From the NCBI GenBank assembly GCA_964542535.1, contig CAZIUE010000012.1, forward strand, positions 1 through 64,000: a DNA stretch of 64,000 nt. Direction: 5' to 3'. How positions within the stretch are numbered: the stretch's first letter is position 1; each line of letters begins with the position of its first letter. Shown piece by piece: positions 9,198 to 16,767 of this stretch. Below the pieces are notes generated by a model. The model was given only the letters and a program-made list of their open reading frames with translations, did not search any database and had not been told where the DNA came from. The position numbers were made by a program, and so were the translations under genes. The DNA is from Pseudopelobacter sp964542535. GTDB lineage: Bacteria > Desulfobacterota > Desulfuromonadia > Geobacterales > Pseudopelobacteraceae.

Positions 9198-10223
9198 ATG
9201 TCGGAACTGCGCTGGGATCCGTTGAAACTGCACTGGGTAATCATCGCCACCGAGCGGGGCCGTCGGCCGAGGGACTTTCTGGTCGAGCGGGAGCATGATG
9301 CCATGACCTCCTGCCCCTTCTGCTACGGCAACGAAGACAAGACGCCGCCGGAGATCTTTGCCATACGCCCCAGCGGCATGCCCAACGCCGCCAACTGGCG
9401 CGTGCGGGTCATCCCCAACAAGTATCCGGCCTTGAGGGTTGAGGGGCAACCGGACAGCCGCGGCTACGGACTGTACGACGTGATGAACGGCATCGGCGCC
9501 CATGAGGTGATCATCGAGACCCCGGACCACAACCGCTCCATGGCCGACCTGGCGGCAAGCGAGATCAGTGATGTCCTCAAGGCCTACCGCGCCCGCTACC
9601 TGGACCTGCGCAAGGATTTCCGCCTGCGCTACATGGTGATCTTCAAGAACCACGGCCTGCGGGCCGGCGCGACCCTGCACCACTCCCACAGCCAGTTAAT
9701 CGCCGTGCCGCTGCTGCCGCCGGTGGCCTCCACCGAACTGAAGGTTGCCCACACCTATTACGGCTCCAAGGAACGCTGCATCTTCTGCGACATCATTGAC
9801 TTCGAACTCCGGGAGGGGCAGCGCATCGTGCGGGAATTTCCCAACTACGTGATCATGGCCCCCTACGCATCCAGCTCCCCCTTCGAGCTCAGGCTGTTCC
9901 CCAAGCAGCACAGCCATGACTTTGCCCTGATGAACGATGCCCAGCTGTCGGAGCTGGCAACGGCTCTCAAAGACATGCTGCTGCGGGTCAAGGGGGTGCT
10001 TCTGGACGCTCCCTACAATTTCATCCTCCACACCGCGCCGCCGCCCCACCGCCGGCCGGGAAAACCGGGGCATTGGGAGTCACTGGAGTTCGACTATCAC
10101 TGGCACATCGAGCTGGTGCCGCGACTGACCCAGACGGCCGGCTTCGAATGGGGCACCGGCTTCTTCATCAACCCCACCTCGCCGGAGGATGCGGCCCAGT
10201 TCCTGCGCGATGCCAACGTGTGA
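9198..10223 (+). CDS. galT: galactose-1-phosphate uridylyltransferase family protein
   Basis: This 341-residue HIT-superfamily enzyme should swap UMP (or a related nucleotide) between hexose-1-phosphates in the Leloir pathway. The active-site HxHxQ motif is H162-S-H164-S-Q166, with H164 the expected nucleophile. Two CxxC pairs (C39/C42 and a second near residue 193) fit the family's zinc sites. The usual HPH is HSH here, as in a GalT branch that may use ADP- or other sugar nucleotides, so substrate specificity is uncertain. ATG 9198 follows a strong AGGAGG. It ends the carbohydrate cluster and is followed by a bidirectional terminator. Confidence 0.88.
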   Translation: MSELRWDPLKLHWVIIATERGRRPRDFLVEREHDAMTSCPFCYGNEDKTPPEIFAIRPSGMPNAANWRVRVIPNKYPALRVEGQPDSRGYGLYDVMNGIGAHEVIIETPDHNRSMADLAASEISDVLKAYRARYLDLRKDFRLRYMVIFKNHGLRAGATLHHSHSQLIAVPLLPPVASTELKVAHTYYGSKERCIFCDIIDFELREGQRIVREFPNYVIMAPYASSSPFELRLFPKQHSHDFALMNDAQLSELATALKDMLLRVKGVLLDAPYNFILHTAPPPHRRPGKPGHWESLEFDYHWHIELVPRLTQTAGFEWGTGFFINPTSPEDAAQFLRDANV

Positions 10224-10250
10224 CGGTGAGCAGAGCAGTGGTACGCACAC

Positions 10251-10284
10251 AAAAAGGGCGACCCGCGGGGGGGCGCCCTTTTTG
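10251..10284. terminator. bidirectional intrinsic terminator
   Basis: AAAAAGGGCG at 10251-10260 pairs with CGCCCTTTTT at 10274-10283. The A-run on the left and T-run on the right allow it to stop both galT (+) and the small zinc-ribbon gene arriving from the right (-). Confidence 0.85.
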
Positions 10285-10360
10285 TGACGTGGTTTAGCTG
10301 CCACATCAATCATTGAATGCTGTCGTGCCTGGAATCCGTGAGTACAAACGGAGGCTACCG

Positions 10361-10567
10361 CTACAGCGTTATCTCCTCGCCACAGCGCTTGCAGATGAAT
10401 TCCGCCGCACCCTGGGGGGGAAAAATCATCACATCGCATTTCGGACAGCTCTTAATACTCTCGTCCATATTGGGAAAGCCCTGGTAATAGCTGGCCCAGT
10501 CGAGACTCTTGACCCGCTCGATTTCTTCCTCGGTTACCGTGGTATTCATCCGCCTGATGTTGTTCAT
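10361..10567 (-). CDS. small zinc-ribbon-like protein of unknown function
   Basis: The 68-residue product ends in a CPKC...CKRC pattern (C41, C44, C59, C62), which should form a small zinc ribbon. The first 40 residues are charged and helical, with a DWASYYQGFP segment. I do not recognise a named family, though the compact layout suggests a real conserved gene. The ATG at 10567 follows GAGGTGAACGGC, a modest ribosome binding site. Longer in-frame starts reach back across the divergent promoter region and are unlikely. It is divergently placed to the DUF2400 gene and shares the terminator at 10251-10284 with galT. Confidence 0.65.
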   Translation of the reverse strand: MNNIRRMNTTVTEEEIERVKSLDWASYYQGFPNMDESIKSCPKCDVMIFPPQGAAEFICKRCGEEITL

Positions 10568-10720
10568 GCCGTTCACCTCGCGTTCAGTCTGCCCGATTGT
10601 GAGTCCTCTATACCACAGGCACCGTTGTTTTAAAACAGGATTGTGGCCATGGCGGATTCCGGGGGGAGCCGGGTCACCAGACCCTTGTCCCGCCCCGTCC
10701 CTCCTGCTATCGTAGACGCC

Positions 10721-11611
10721 ATGCACGATCTCCAGATGAAAACCGTTCTCGACCGGCTCTGCGCCAACCGTTCTCCGGCACAGCTGACCAACGACCCGCT
10801 CAGTTTCTGCCACCGCTACGGCGATCCCGCCGACCGGGAGGTCGCCGCGGTGATCGCCTCATCCTTCGCCTACGGCGCGGTCGGTATCATCCTGCGCTCG
10901 CTGGAGTCGGTTTTCGCCCGGCTCGGACCGTCGCCGCGGCGCTACGTGGAGCGTTTCGATCCGGCACGGGGAGTGCGCGACTTCGCCGGCTTCAAGCACC
11001 GCTTCAACGACGGCCGGGACCTGTGCGCCCTGTTGTGGGGCATGCGGCTGATGCTCCAGGAGTCAGGCAGCGTCGAGGCGTTCTTCCTGCGCGGCCATGA
11101 CAGGGACGCCCCGGATGTGACCGAATCCCTGAACCGCTACTGCGCCGCGGTCCTGGCACTGGATTATTGGCCGGTTTTCGGCCGTCACGACATGCCACGG
11201 GACTCCTCCTTCCCGTTTCTGTTTCCCGCACCCCGCTCGGGGAGCGCCTGCAAGCGGCTCTGCATGTTCCTGCGCTGGGTGGCGCGGCCGGACGACGGCA
11301 TCGATCTCGGCCTCTGGCCCGGCCTGTCCCCCTCCCAGCTGATCATCCCGGTGGATACCCATATCCGGCGCATCGGCAGGTACCTGGGATTCACCGGACG
11401 GAACAGCGCCGACTGGCGGACGGCACGGGAGATAACGGCGGCCCTGCGCCGCTTCGACCCGGACGACCCCATCAGGTACGATTTCGCCTTGGCCCACCTG
11501 GGGATTTCCCAGGGATGCACGGGAACCGACCCGGTCGTCTGCGCCTCCTGTCCCATCGCCGCAATCTGTACCGGAAAGAGCGTCATCCCTTCACGACGGA
11601 AGGGGGTATGA
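10721..11611 (+). CDS. TIGR02757/DUF2400 family protein, HhH-GPD-like with FeS-type cysteines
   Basis: The 296-residue protein matches the uncharacterised DUF2400 (TIGR02757) family in length and in its LTNDPLSFCHRY and IASSFAYG segments. Near the C-terminus it has IPVDTH (V211-H214) followed by C266-X7-C274-X2-C277-X5-C283. This closely resembles the catalytic aspartate region and [4Fe-4S] loop of endonuclease III, so a DNA glycosylase-like fold is plausible; that is my inference. ATG 10721 fits family starts but has no clear ribosome binding site; an upstream in-frame ATG at 10643 would add 26 residues. The gene stands alone between the small zinc-ribbon gene and the DUF3426 gene. Confidence 0.8.
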   Translation: MHDLQMKTVLDRLCANRSPAQLTNDPLSFCHRYGDPADREVAAVIASSFAYGAVGIILRSLESVFARLGPSPRRYVERFDPARGVRDFAGFKHRFNDGRDLCALLWGMRLMLQESGSVEAFFLRGHDRDAPDVTESLNRYCAAVLALDYWPVFGRHDMPRDSSFPFLFPAPRSGSACKRLCMFLRWVARPDDGIDLGLWPGLSPSQLIIPVDTHIRRIGRYLGFTGRNSADWRTAREITAALRRFDPDDPIRYDFALAHLGISQGCTGTDPVVCASCPIAAICTGKSVIPSRRKGV

Positions 11612-11710
11612 TTTGACACCCACCCCCCTTTCTGATATAGGATTCGTTGTTTCAGGCAGTTCCATGCCGGTTTGCCATGCCGTTCCATCACGTCTGCCAG
11701 GGAGTCGCCG

Positions 11711-13495
11711 ATGATAATCCAGTGTGAACAATGCCGGACCAGGTTCAGGCTCGATGATTCCAAGATCAAGGAGAGCGGAGTCAAGGTCCGCTGCGCAAAA
11801 TGCCGGCACGTCTTCATGGTCACGAAACAGCAGCCTGAGGAGCCGGTGGACACCCTGACGACCCAGCCCCCGGGCACGGCAGAGGGGGAAGCGGTCCCTC
11901 CCTGGTCAGCGCCCGAGTCACCCGCGGAAAGCCCCTTTGCCGCTGCCCTGGCACAGGAACAGCAGGAGCACTCCGTGGAGTCGAACGCCTTTGAAGCGCC
12001 GAAGGAAGAACAGTCCCAGGTTCCAGCCGGAGATTTTTCCTTTGCTGCCAATCAGGAGAGCGCGCCGTTCGACGCGGAAGCCCCCCCCGCTCCCCGGGAA
12101 GAGTTCGACTTCGGCGAGGTGGACTTCAGCCCTCCCACCGAGCAGCCTGCCCTGGCCCAGGAGGCCGACACCCCCGTTCAGGCACGCCAGGAGCCGTCAC
12201 CCTTCGGAGATGAGTTCGACTTCAGGGAAACAGACAGCGGACAGCAGCCAGTTCCCGAGGAGGAGGAGCAGGCGCCGGCCGCTCCCCGGGAAGAGTTCGA
12301 CTTCGGCGAGGTGGACTTCGGCTCTCCCACCGAGCAGCCTACCATTGCCCAGGAGGCCGACACCCCCGTTCAGGCACGCCAGGAGCCGTCACCCTTCGGA
12401 GACGAGTTCGACTTCAAGGAACCGGACGGCGGACAGCAGCCTGCGCCTGAAGAGCACCGGGAGCCGGCCGCCCCGCATGGCGAGATCGACTTCGGCGACG
12501 TGAACTTGGAACCGCCGAACGAACCGCGGCCCGAGGCTCCCATCGGCGCGGAACCGTTCCCGCCCCGACAGGAGGACAACGCTGCCCAGGCCGCCCCTCC
12601 CCTGGAGTTTGAATTCGGCCTGCCCGACTCCGCGAACGCACCCCAGAGCCGGACTTCCGCGGAGAACAGCGAGACCGCCCCAACGGGAACGGACAAAGCC
12701 GCCATTGCCGATGCATTCGATTTCGCCATGGAACTGCCCACTCCCCCCTCCGGACAGGCCCCCCCCACGGAGAAAGAGACGTTCAGCTTCGACACCCCGG
12801 TACAGCCGGCAGCCCCCGCGACTCCCGCCGGAATAGCCGAGCCGGCACCTCCCGCGGAAGCGGCACCGCGGAAGCAGGCGGCAGCCAGTCCGGTGTCGAA
12901 ACCGGAGACGGCCGACGCCGTCCCGACCACGGCACCGGAAGACGAGTTGCCCCCTCTTTCGATCCCCTCGCGCCGCAAGTCGTCATCCCTGACAAAGGCC
13001 CTGCTTGGCCTGCTGCTGCTGGTCATCGTCGGCGCAGCCGCCTTCTACGGCAAGGAACTGTTCCCCAAACTGAAACGGATGATCGTTCCCGAGTCGGGGA
13101 GCATCCAGCTCCGCTCGGTCACATCCTCGTTTATCAGGAACACGGCCACCGGCAGCGAACTGCTGGTGATCAGGGGGGAAGCGGTCAACGGCTTCAGCAC
13201 CCCCCGGGCATCCCTGCGGGTCAAGGGCATGGTCTACGGCGACAAGGACCAGGTGCTGGTGAGCAAGAACGCCTACTGCGGCAACCCCCTGTCCCCCCAG
13301 CAGCTGTCAAGCATGCCGCTGGACGCCATCGAGCTGGCCATGGCCAACCAGGTCGGCAGCGGTCTGTCCAACCTGGAGGTCGCCCCCGGCAAGGCGCTCC
13401 CCTTCACGATCGTCATCGCCACCCTGCCGGAGGGGGCACGGAACATAGGCGTGACCCCGGCCGGCTCCCAGGCTCTGGGCGACAAACCGCGCTAG
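11711..13495 (+). CDS. zinc-ribbon/DUF3426 membrane protein with internal repeats
   Basis: The 594-residue product starts with an MJ0042-type zinc ribbon (C5, C8, C28, C31). A long acidic, proline-rich linker follows (about 45-420) that includes a 64-residue unit present twice with near identity and once more in decayed form. One membrane helix (about 425-447, KALLGLLLLVIVGAAAFYG) precedes a C-terminal DUF3426 domain of about 130 residues that should lie outside the cytoplasm. The role of this family is unknown; the layout suggests a cytosolic sensor tied to an envelope domain. ATG 11711 gives the canonical MIIQCEQC start. A bidirectional terminator follows the stop. Confidence 0.88.
   Translation: MIIQCEQCRTRFRLDDSKIKESGVKVRCAKCRHVFMVTKQQPEEPVDTLTTQPPGTAEGEAVPPWSAPESPAESPFAAALAQEQQEHSVESNAFEAPKEEQSQVPAGDFSFAANQESAPFDAEAPPAPREEFDFGEVDFSPPTEQPALAQEADTPVQARQEPSPFGDEFDFRETDSGQQPVPEEEEQAPAAPREEFDFGEVDFGSPTEQPTIAQEADTPVQARQEPSPFGDEFDFKEPDGGQQPAPEEHREPAAPHGEIDFGDVNLEPPNEPRPEAPIGAEPFPPRQEDNAAQAAPPLEFEFGLPDSANAPQSRTSAENSETAPTGTDKAAIADAFDFAMELPTPPSGQAPPTEKETFSFDTPVQPAAPATPAGIAEPAPPAEAAPRKQAAASPVSKPETADAVPTTAPEDELPPLSIPSRRKSSSLTKALLGLLLLVIVGAAAFYGKELFPKLKRMIVPESGSIQLRSVTSSFIRNTATGSELLVIRGEAVNGFSTPRASLRVKGMVYGDKDQVLVSKNAYCGNPLSPQQLSSMPLDAIELAMANQVGSGLSNLEVAPGKALPFTIVIATLPEGARNIGVTPAGSQALGDKPR
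12089..12472 (+). repeat. two tandem 192-bp coding repeats
   Basis: Units 12089-12280 and 12281-12472 share long identical stretches, including the GAAGAGTTCGACTTCGGCGA segment and the block encoding QEADTPVQARQEPSPFGDEF. The period is exactly 64 codons, so copy number can vary without frameshift. A weaker third unit begins at 12473. Confidence 0.85.
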
Positions 13496-13514
13496 CAGGC
13501 ATCAGCAGGAATAC

Positions 13515-13557
13515 AAAAAAAGGGGGCCGCGGAACGATTCCGCGGCCCCCTTTTTTT
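13515..13557. terminator. bidirectional intrinsic terminator
   Basis: A-run, GGGGGCCGCGGA, ACGA loop, TCCGCGGCCCCC and T-run form a perfect 19-base stem. It separates the DUF3426 gene (+) from the converging FKBP gene (-) and can serve both. Confidence 0.92.
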
Positions 13558-13569
13558 ACGGCGAACGGC

Positions 13570-14100
13570 TCAGGCCTGATGCACGATTTCGACCAGCCTG
13601 ATAGCGAAGGTAAGGTCCATCCCCGCCAGAGGGTGGTTGGCATCCAGGGTGATGGTGGTGTCGGTCACCTCGGTCACCATCACCGGCATGCCGCTGCCGT
13701 CACGGGTGACCATTTCCATCTGGTCGCCGGGCTCGGGATCGAGACCATCCGGAAGCTCGCTGCGCTCCACCACCGCCACCAGTTCCTCCGAACGCTGGCC
13801 ATAGGCTTCATCGGCCACGATCCTGACCCGGGCGCTCTGCCCCGGTTCGAGCCCCACAACCGCCTCCTCGAAGCGGGTCAGCAGGTTCCCCTGGCCGATG
13901 ACAAACTCCAGCGGTCCCGAGGGCCGGGCTCCGCAGCCGCAGTCGTGATCATCGCAGCCATGTTCGTGATCTCCACAACCGTCCCCGCAGCCGTCGGCAC
14001 GGGCCGTCTCTTCCCCCTCGGACGTATCAAATATGCTGCCGTCATCCAGCGTCCCGGTGTAATGAACCCGGACCGTATCTCCGCTCTTTGCCTGAGCCAT
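13570..14100 (-). CDS. FKBP-type (SlyD-like) peptidyl-prolyl isomerase with Cys/His-rich insert
   Basis: This 176-residue protein speeds cis-trans proline isomerisation and acts as a folding helper, probably in the cytoplasm since no signal peptide is seen. The split FKBP domain (VHYTGTLDDGSIFDTS and GPLEFVIGQG...) flanks an IF-type insert near 115-160, as in SlyD. Between the two FKBP halves, residues 37-58 contain five cysteines and three histidines (C38, C42, H45, H47, C49, H52, C54, C56). SlyD has such metal ligands in a C-terminal tail, so this position is unusual. ATG 14100 has GGAGAGG upstream. The gene converges on the DUF3426 gene. Confidence 0.9.
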   Translation of the reverse strand: MAQAKSGDTVRVHYTGTLDDGSIFDTSEGEETARADGCGDGCGDHEHGCDDHDCGCGARPSGPLEFVIGQGNLLTRFEEAVVGLEPGQSARVRIVADEAYGQRSEELVAVVERSELPDGLDPEPGDQMEMVTRDGSGMPVMVTEVTDTTITLDANHPLAGMDLTFAIRLVEIVHQA

Positions 14101-14254
14101 TCGGTGTATCCTCTCCTGATGTGGTTACGGTTCCTCGCCTGCACGCGGGAAACCGGTACGGGGTGTACAAAAATGCCACGAGGCGCCGGGCTTGGTTCTC
14201 CGTGACCTTGTGGCAACGTGACGTAATCAATGTCTGAAACCGGAATGTCGCTGT

Positions 14255-14566
14255 TCAGCCGAGCAGCCCCTGGATGCGATCCATGATTCCCTTCGAGTCG
14301 TCCGTGACAATGCGCACCCGCTTATGGCGGGATGTGTCCCCCGAGATAATCTCCACCGCGGACTTGGGCACCTTCAGCAGGCTGGCCAGGAATTCACGGC
14401 AGAGTTTGTTGGCAGCTCCATCCACCGGTGGCGAGGTCAGCCTGATCTTGAGGGAGTTGTCCAGAAGGCCGCAGATTTCGTTCTTCGAGGCCCGCGGCTG
14501 GATGTGGAGACTTAGGACCAGGCCTTTCTCCGTGAGGCTGCAGCAGGACGGCTCAGGACGGTGCAT
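14255..14566 (-). CDS. DUF167 (YggU) family protein
   Basis: This 103-residue protein matches the small DUF167/YggU family: LHIQPRASKNEI, the SPPVDGAANKLC motif and a C-terminal IISGDTSRHKRVRI segment are all recognisable. Its biochemical role is unknown. It is the last gene of the yggT-divIVA-DUF167 operon, an arrangement common in bacteria and tied to cell division or envelope genes. The start at ATG 14566 overlaps the end of the divIVA gene by 14 bases; an ATG at 14596 would add ten residues and is less likely. Translational coupling is likely. Confidence 0.85.
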   Translation of the reverse strand: MHRPEPSCCSLTEKGLVLSLHIQPRASKNEICGLLDNSLKIRLTSPPVDGAANKLCREFLASLLKVPKSAVEIISGDTSRHKRVRIVTDDSKGIMDRIQGLLG

Positions 14567-15005
14567 CGCCATCCAGCATGCGGCCATGGAACTCAATGAG
14601 ACTCCTCAGGCTCGACTCGAACTGGACCTTCTGGCGGCTCACATCCTCGATGCGGGCCTTGAGATCTCCCAGGCGGCGCTCCGACTCGGCCACGATCTTC
14701 TCCGCCTTCAACTCGGCCTCGCCGATGATCAGGGCAGCCTCCTTCTGGGCCGCAGCCTTCATCTCCTCGATTACCCGCTGGGCGGCCAGCATGGCCTCGC
14801 GCAGATCCTTCTCCTTCTCGGCCATATCCTGGATCTCGCGGGTGTGGCGCGCCTGCTGCTCCTTCAGCTCGTTGTTCTCCCTGACCAGGTTTTCCATCTC
14901 GGACGCAACGCTTTGCAGGAAAGCATCCACGTCTTCGGGATCGATCCCTCCCCATAACTTGCCTTTGAACTGCTGCTGCTGAATATCGATCGGGGTGATT
15001 TTCAT
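14553..15005 (-). CDS. DivIVA domain-containing protein
   Basis: The 150-residue product begins with the DivIVA signature: MKITPIDIQQQQF followed by GIDPEDVDAFLQSV, where the first helix pair forms the membrane-curvature-sensing head. From about residue 35 to 135 it is a continuous charged coiled coil rich in Glu, Lys and Ala. DivIVA proteins gather at curved membrane and recruit division or polarity factors; in Deltaproteobacteria the exact role is not established. It sits six bases downstream of yggT and overlaps the DUF167 gene, so all three are probably one transcript. Confidence 0.92.
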   Translation of the reverse strand: MKITPIDIQQQQFKGKLWGGIDPEDVDAFLQSVASEMENLVRENNELKEQQARHTREIQDMAEKEKDLREAMLAAQRVIEEMKAAAQKEAALIIGEAELKAEKIVAESERRLGDLKARIEDVSRQKVQFESSLRSLIEFHGRMLDGDAPS

Positions 15006-15011
15006 TACTGG

Positions 15012-15338
15012 TCAACCTCTCAGTTTGAGCGCCATGCTGGTGTCGGTAAGGTAGTAGACGGCCGTGTCCAGCACGGCGATCTGAAACACGTAGATGAGAA
15101 TGAACGCCACCAGCGGCGAAAAGTCGAGCATGCCGGTGTCGGGCATGTGGCGCCTGATCCTGTTGAGCAACGGGTTGGTCACCCGGTAGATGAAATTGAC
15201 CAGGGGGTTGTAGGGATCGGCGTTAACCCAGGAGATGATCACGCTTGCCAACAGGATGTACTTGTAGAGGGTCAGCAATCCGTTGGCCAGTTCCATGATC
15301 TTGGCCAGGGCCAGAAGTATGTTTGCGATGAGAATCAC
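15012..15338 (-). CDS. YggT family integral membrane protein
   Basis: The 108-residue protein has hydrophobic helices at about 1-40 and 70-97 around the conserved YggT middle segment (SWVNADPYNPLVNFIYRVTNP). The family has been linked to osmotic adaptation and to membrane organisation near the division machinery, without a known enzymatic activity. It begins the three-gene minus-strand operon and is six bases before divIVA. Divergent promoters for it and the inositol monophosphatase gene must lie in 15339-15511. Confidence 0.9.
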   Translation of the reverse strand: MILIANILLALAKIMELANGLLTLYKYILLASVIISWVNADPYNPLVNFIYRVTNPLLNRIRRHMPDTGMLDFSPLVAFILIYVFQIAVLDTAVYYLTDTSMALKLRG

Positions 15339-15428
15339 GGCCGGTGCTCCACTGTCGCGGTGGTGTGTGTAAACGCGGAAACTATGCCTTAAAGCCGGGC
15401 CGATGTCAAAGCAGAATCACGGCCGGCC

Positions 15429-15457
15429 TTGCCCCCGGGGCATCGTTCTGCTATAGT
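15429..15457 (+). promoter_or_regulatory. candidate promoter of the inositol monophosphatase gene
   Basis: TTGCCC at 15429-15434 and TATAGT at 15452-15457 are 17 bases apart. Transcription would start near 15464, about 48 bases before the ATG. Confidence 0.4.
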
Positions 15458-15511
15458 CACTCCCTTCTCCGGTACCCAACCTGTCCCCCTCTTTCCCCCT
15501 GGAGCAGCGCC

Positions 15512-16312
15512 ATGCACCCCTGGAACGATTATCTGCACATCGCCGTCGAGGCGGCCCGCAAAGCGGGCAGTTACCAGCGACACCGCTTCGCATCATCGTT
15601 CAGTATCGAGCTGAAGGGTGACAAGGACCTGGTGACCGAGGTTGACCGGGAATCGGAGCGCCTGATCGTGGAGCAGGTGCTGGCCCGTTTTCCCGATCAC
15701 TCCATCCTGGCCGAAGAAGGGAGTTGCCCCCGCGGCGACGCGCCTTTCCGCTGGGTCATCGACCCGCTGGACGGCACGACCAACTTCGCCCACGGCTTTC
15801 CCTGGTTCTGCGTCTCCATCGCCCTGGAAGCGGAGGGAGTGCCGATGGTGGGGGTGATCTTCGACCCGATCCACGACGAGCTGTTTACGGCCAGTAAAGG
15901 GAACGGCGCCTTCCTGAACGGCCGCCGCCTGCACGTGTCCAGCCGCCCGTCCCTGGATGAGAGCCTGCTGGGTACCGGCTTTCCCTATGACTGCGCCACG
16001 GACCCGGTCAACAACTTCGACAACTTCATGGCGTTCCAGCGGGCAGCGCGGGGGATCCGCAGGGTGGGAGCCGCAGCCCTGGATCTGGCGGCAGTGGCGG
16101 CCGGACGGCTGGACGGCTTCTGGGAACTGAAGCTCAAGCCGTGGGACGTGGCCGCCGGCGTGCTGCTGGTGCGCGAGGCGGGAGGGATGGTCAGCGGGTT
16201 CGACGGATCGGCCTACTCCATCTCCCAGGACCGCATCCTGGCCAGCAACGGCCTGATCCACGATGAGATGGTGGCCATGCTGGGGCGGGTCGCCGGGGAG
16301 AGCACGGGATGA
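15512..16312 (+). CDS. inositol monophosphatase family protein
   Basis: This 266-residue cytoplasmic phosphatase belongs to the Mg2+-dependent IMPase/SuhB family. Metal ligands are visible as E69 in the LAEEGS segment and D84 and D87 in WVIDPLDGTTNF; the third site is the WDVAAG motif near residue 210. Members hydrolyse inositol-1-phosphate or related sugar phosphates, and SuhB also aids rRNA transcription in some bacteria, so the true substrate is open. ATG 15512 follows GGAG by seven bases. The stop overlaps the next gene by four bases (ATGA), showing coupling to the small membrane protein. Confidence 0.92.
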   Translation: MHPWNDYLHIAVEAARKAGSYQRHRFASSFSIELKGDKDLVTEVDRESERLIVEQVLARFPDHSILAEEGSCPRGDAPFRWVIDPLDGTTNFAHGFPWFCVSIALEAEGVPMVGVIFDPIHDELFTASKGNGAFLNGRRLHVSSRPSLDESLLGTGFPYDCATDPVNNFDNFMAFQRAARGIRRVGAAALDLAAVAAGRLDGFWELKLKPWDVAAGVLLVREAGGMVSGFDGSAYSISQDRILASNGLIHDEMVAMLGRVAGESTG

Positions 16313-16632
16313 ACCGCAGAGTCCGAGCCCTGTTGCTGAGCGTCCTGCTCCCCGGACTGGGACAGCTCTTCCTCGGCCGCACCGCCAGGGGAATCACCCT
16401 GATCCTGCTGACCAACCTGCTGCTGCTCCTGGCGCTGGCCGTCATGGTCAAGGCCGCGGCACCGGCTCTGGCGGCCCGGTTCTCCTCCGGAACGCCCAAC
16501 CCGGATCAGGTGCGTGCCGCCCTGGAACAGGTTGCCCCCTACGGACGGGCTCTTCTCGGCGCCTTTGCCCTGCTCTGGGGTATCGCCCTGGCCGATATCT
16601 TCCGCGGCGACGCGGCTGCCGGTCGGCGCTGA
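16309..16632 (+). CDS. small two-helix membrane protein
   Basis: The 107-residue product has a hydrophobic segment at about 5-48 containing LLPGLGQLFLGRTARG and a second at about 80-97. The PGLGQxxxG pattern resembles the turn in TM2-type small membrane proteins, but I cannot assign it firmly. Its ATG overlaps the inositol monophosphatase stop by four bases, so the two are co-translated. Function is unknown. Confidence 0.75.
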   Translation: MNRRVRALLLSVLLPGLGQLFLGRTARGITLILLTNLLLLLALAVMVKAAAPALAARFSSGTPNPDQVRAALEQVAPYGRALLGAFALLWGIALADIFRGDAAAGRR

Positions 16633-16677
16633 CCGGAACGTCTCCCGCCCGCCTCCTGTTCAACCGGGCGAATCGGT

Positions 16678-16707
16678 TTGACAAATAAAACCGTGCTGTG
16701 AGATAAG
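16678..16707 (+). promoter_or_regulatory. candidate fabH promoter
   Basis: A consensus TTGACA at 16678-16683 is followed after 18 bases by GATAAG (16702-16707), a partial -10. The AT-rich stretch between the two operons supports a promoter here; the exact -10 is uncertain. Confidence 0.4.
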
Positions 16708-16767
16708 GGAATATTTCACGCGCTTTATCACGTGGTTGGCAATTTTCAATTAAGAAGTGGAGCTACC

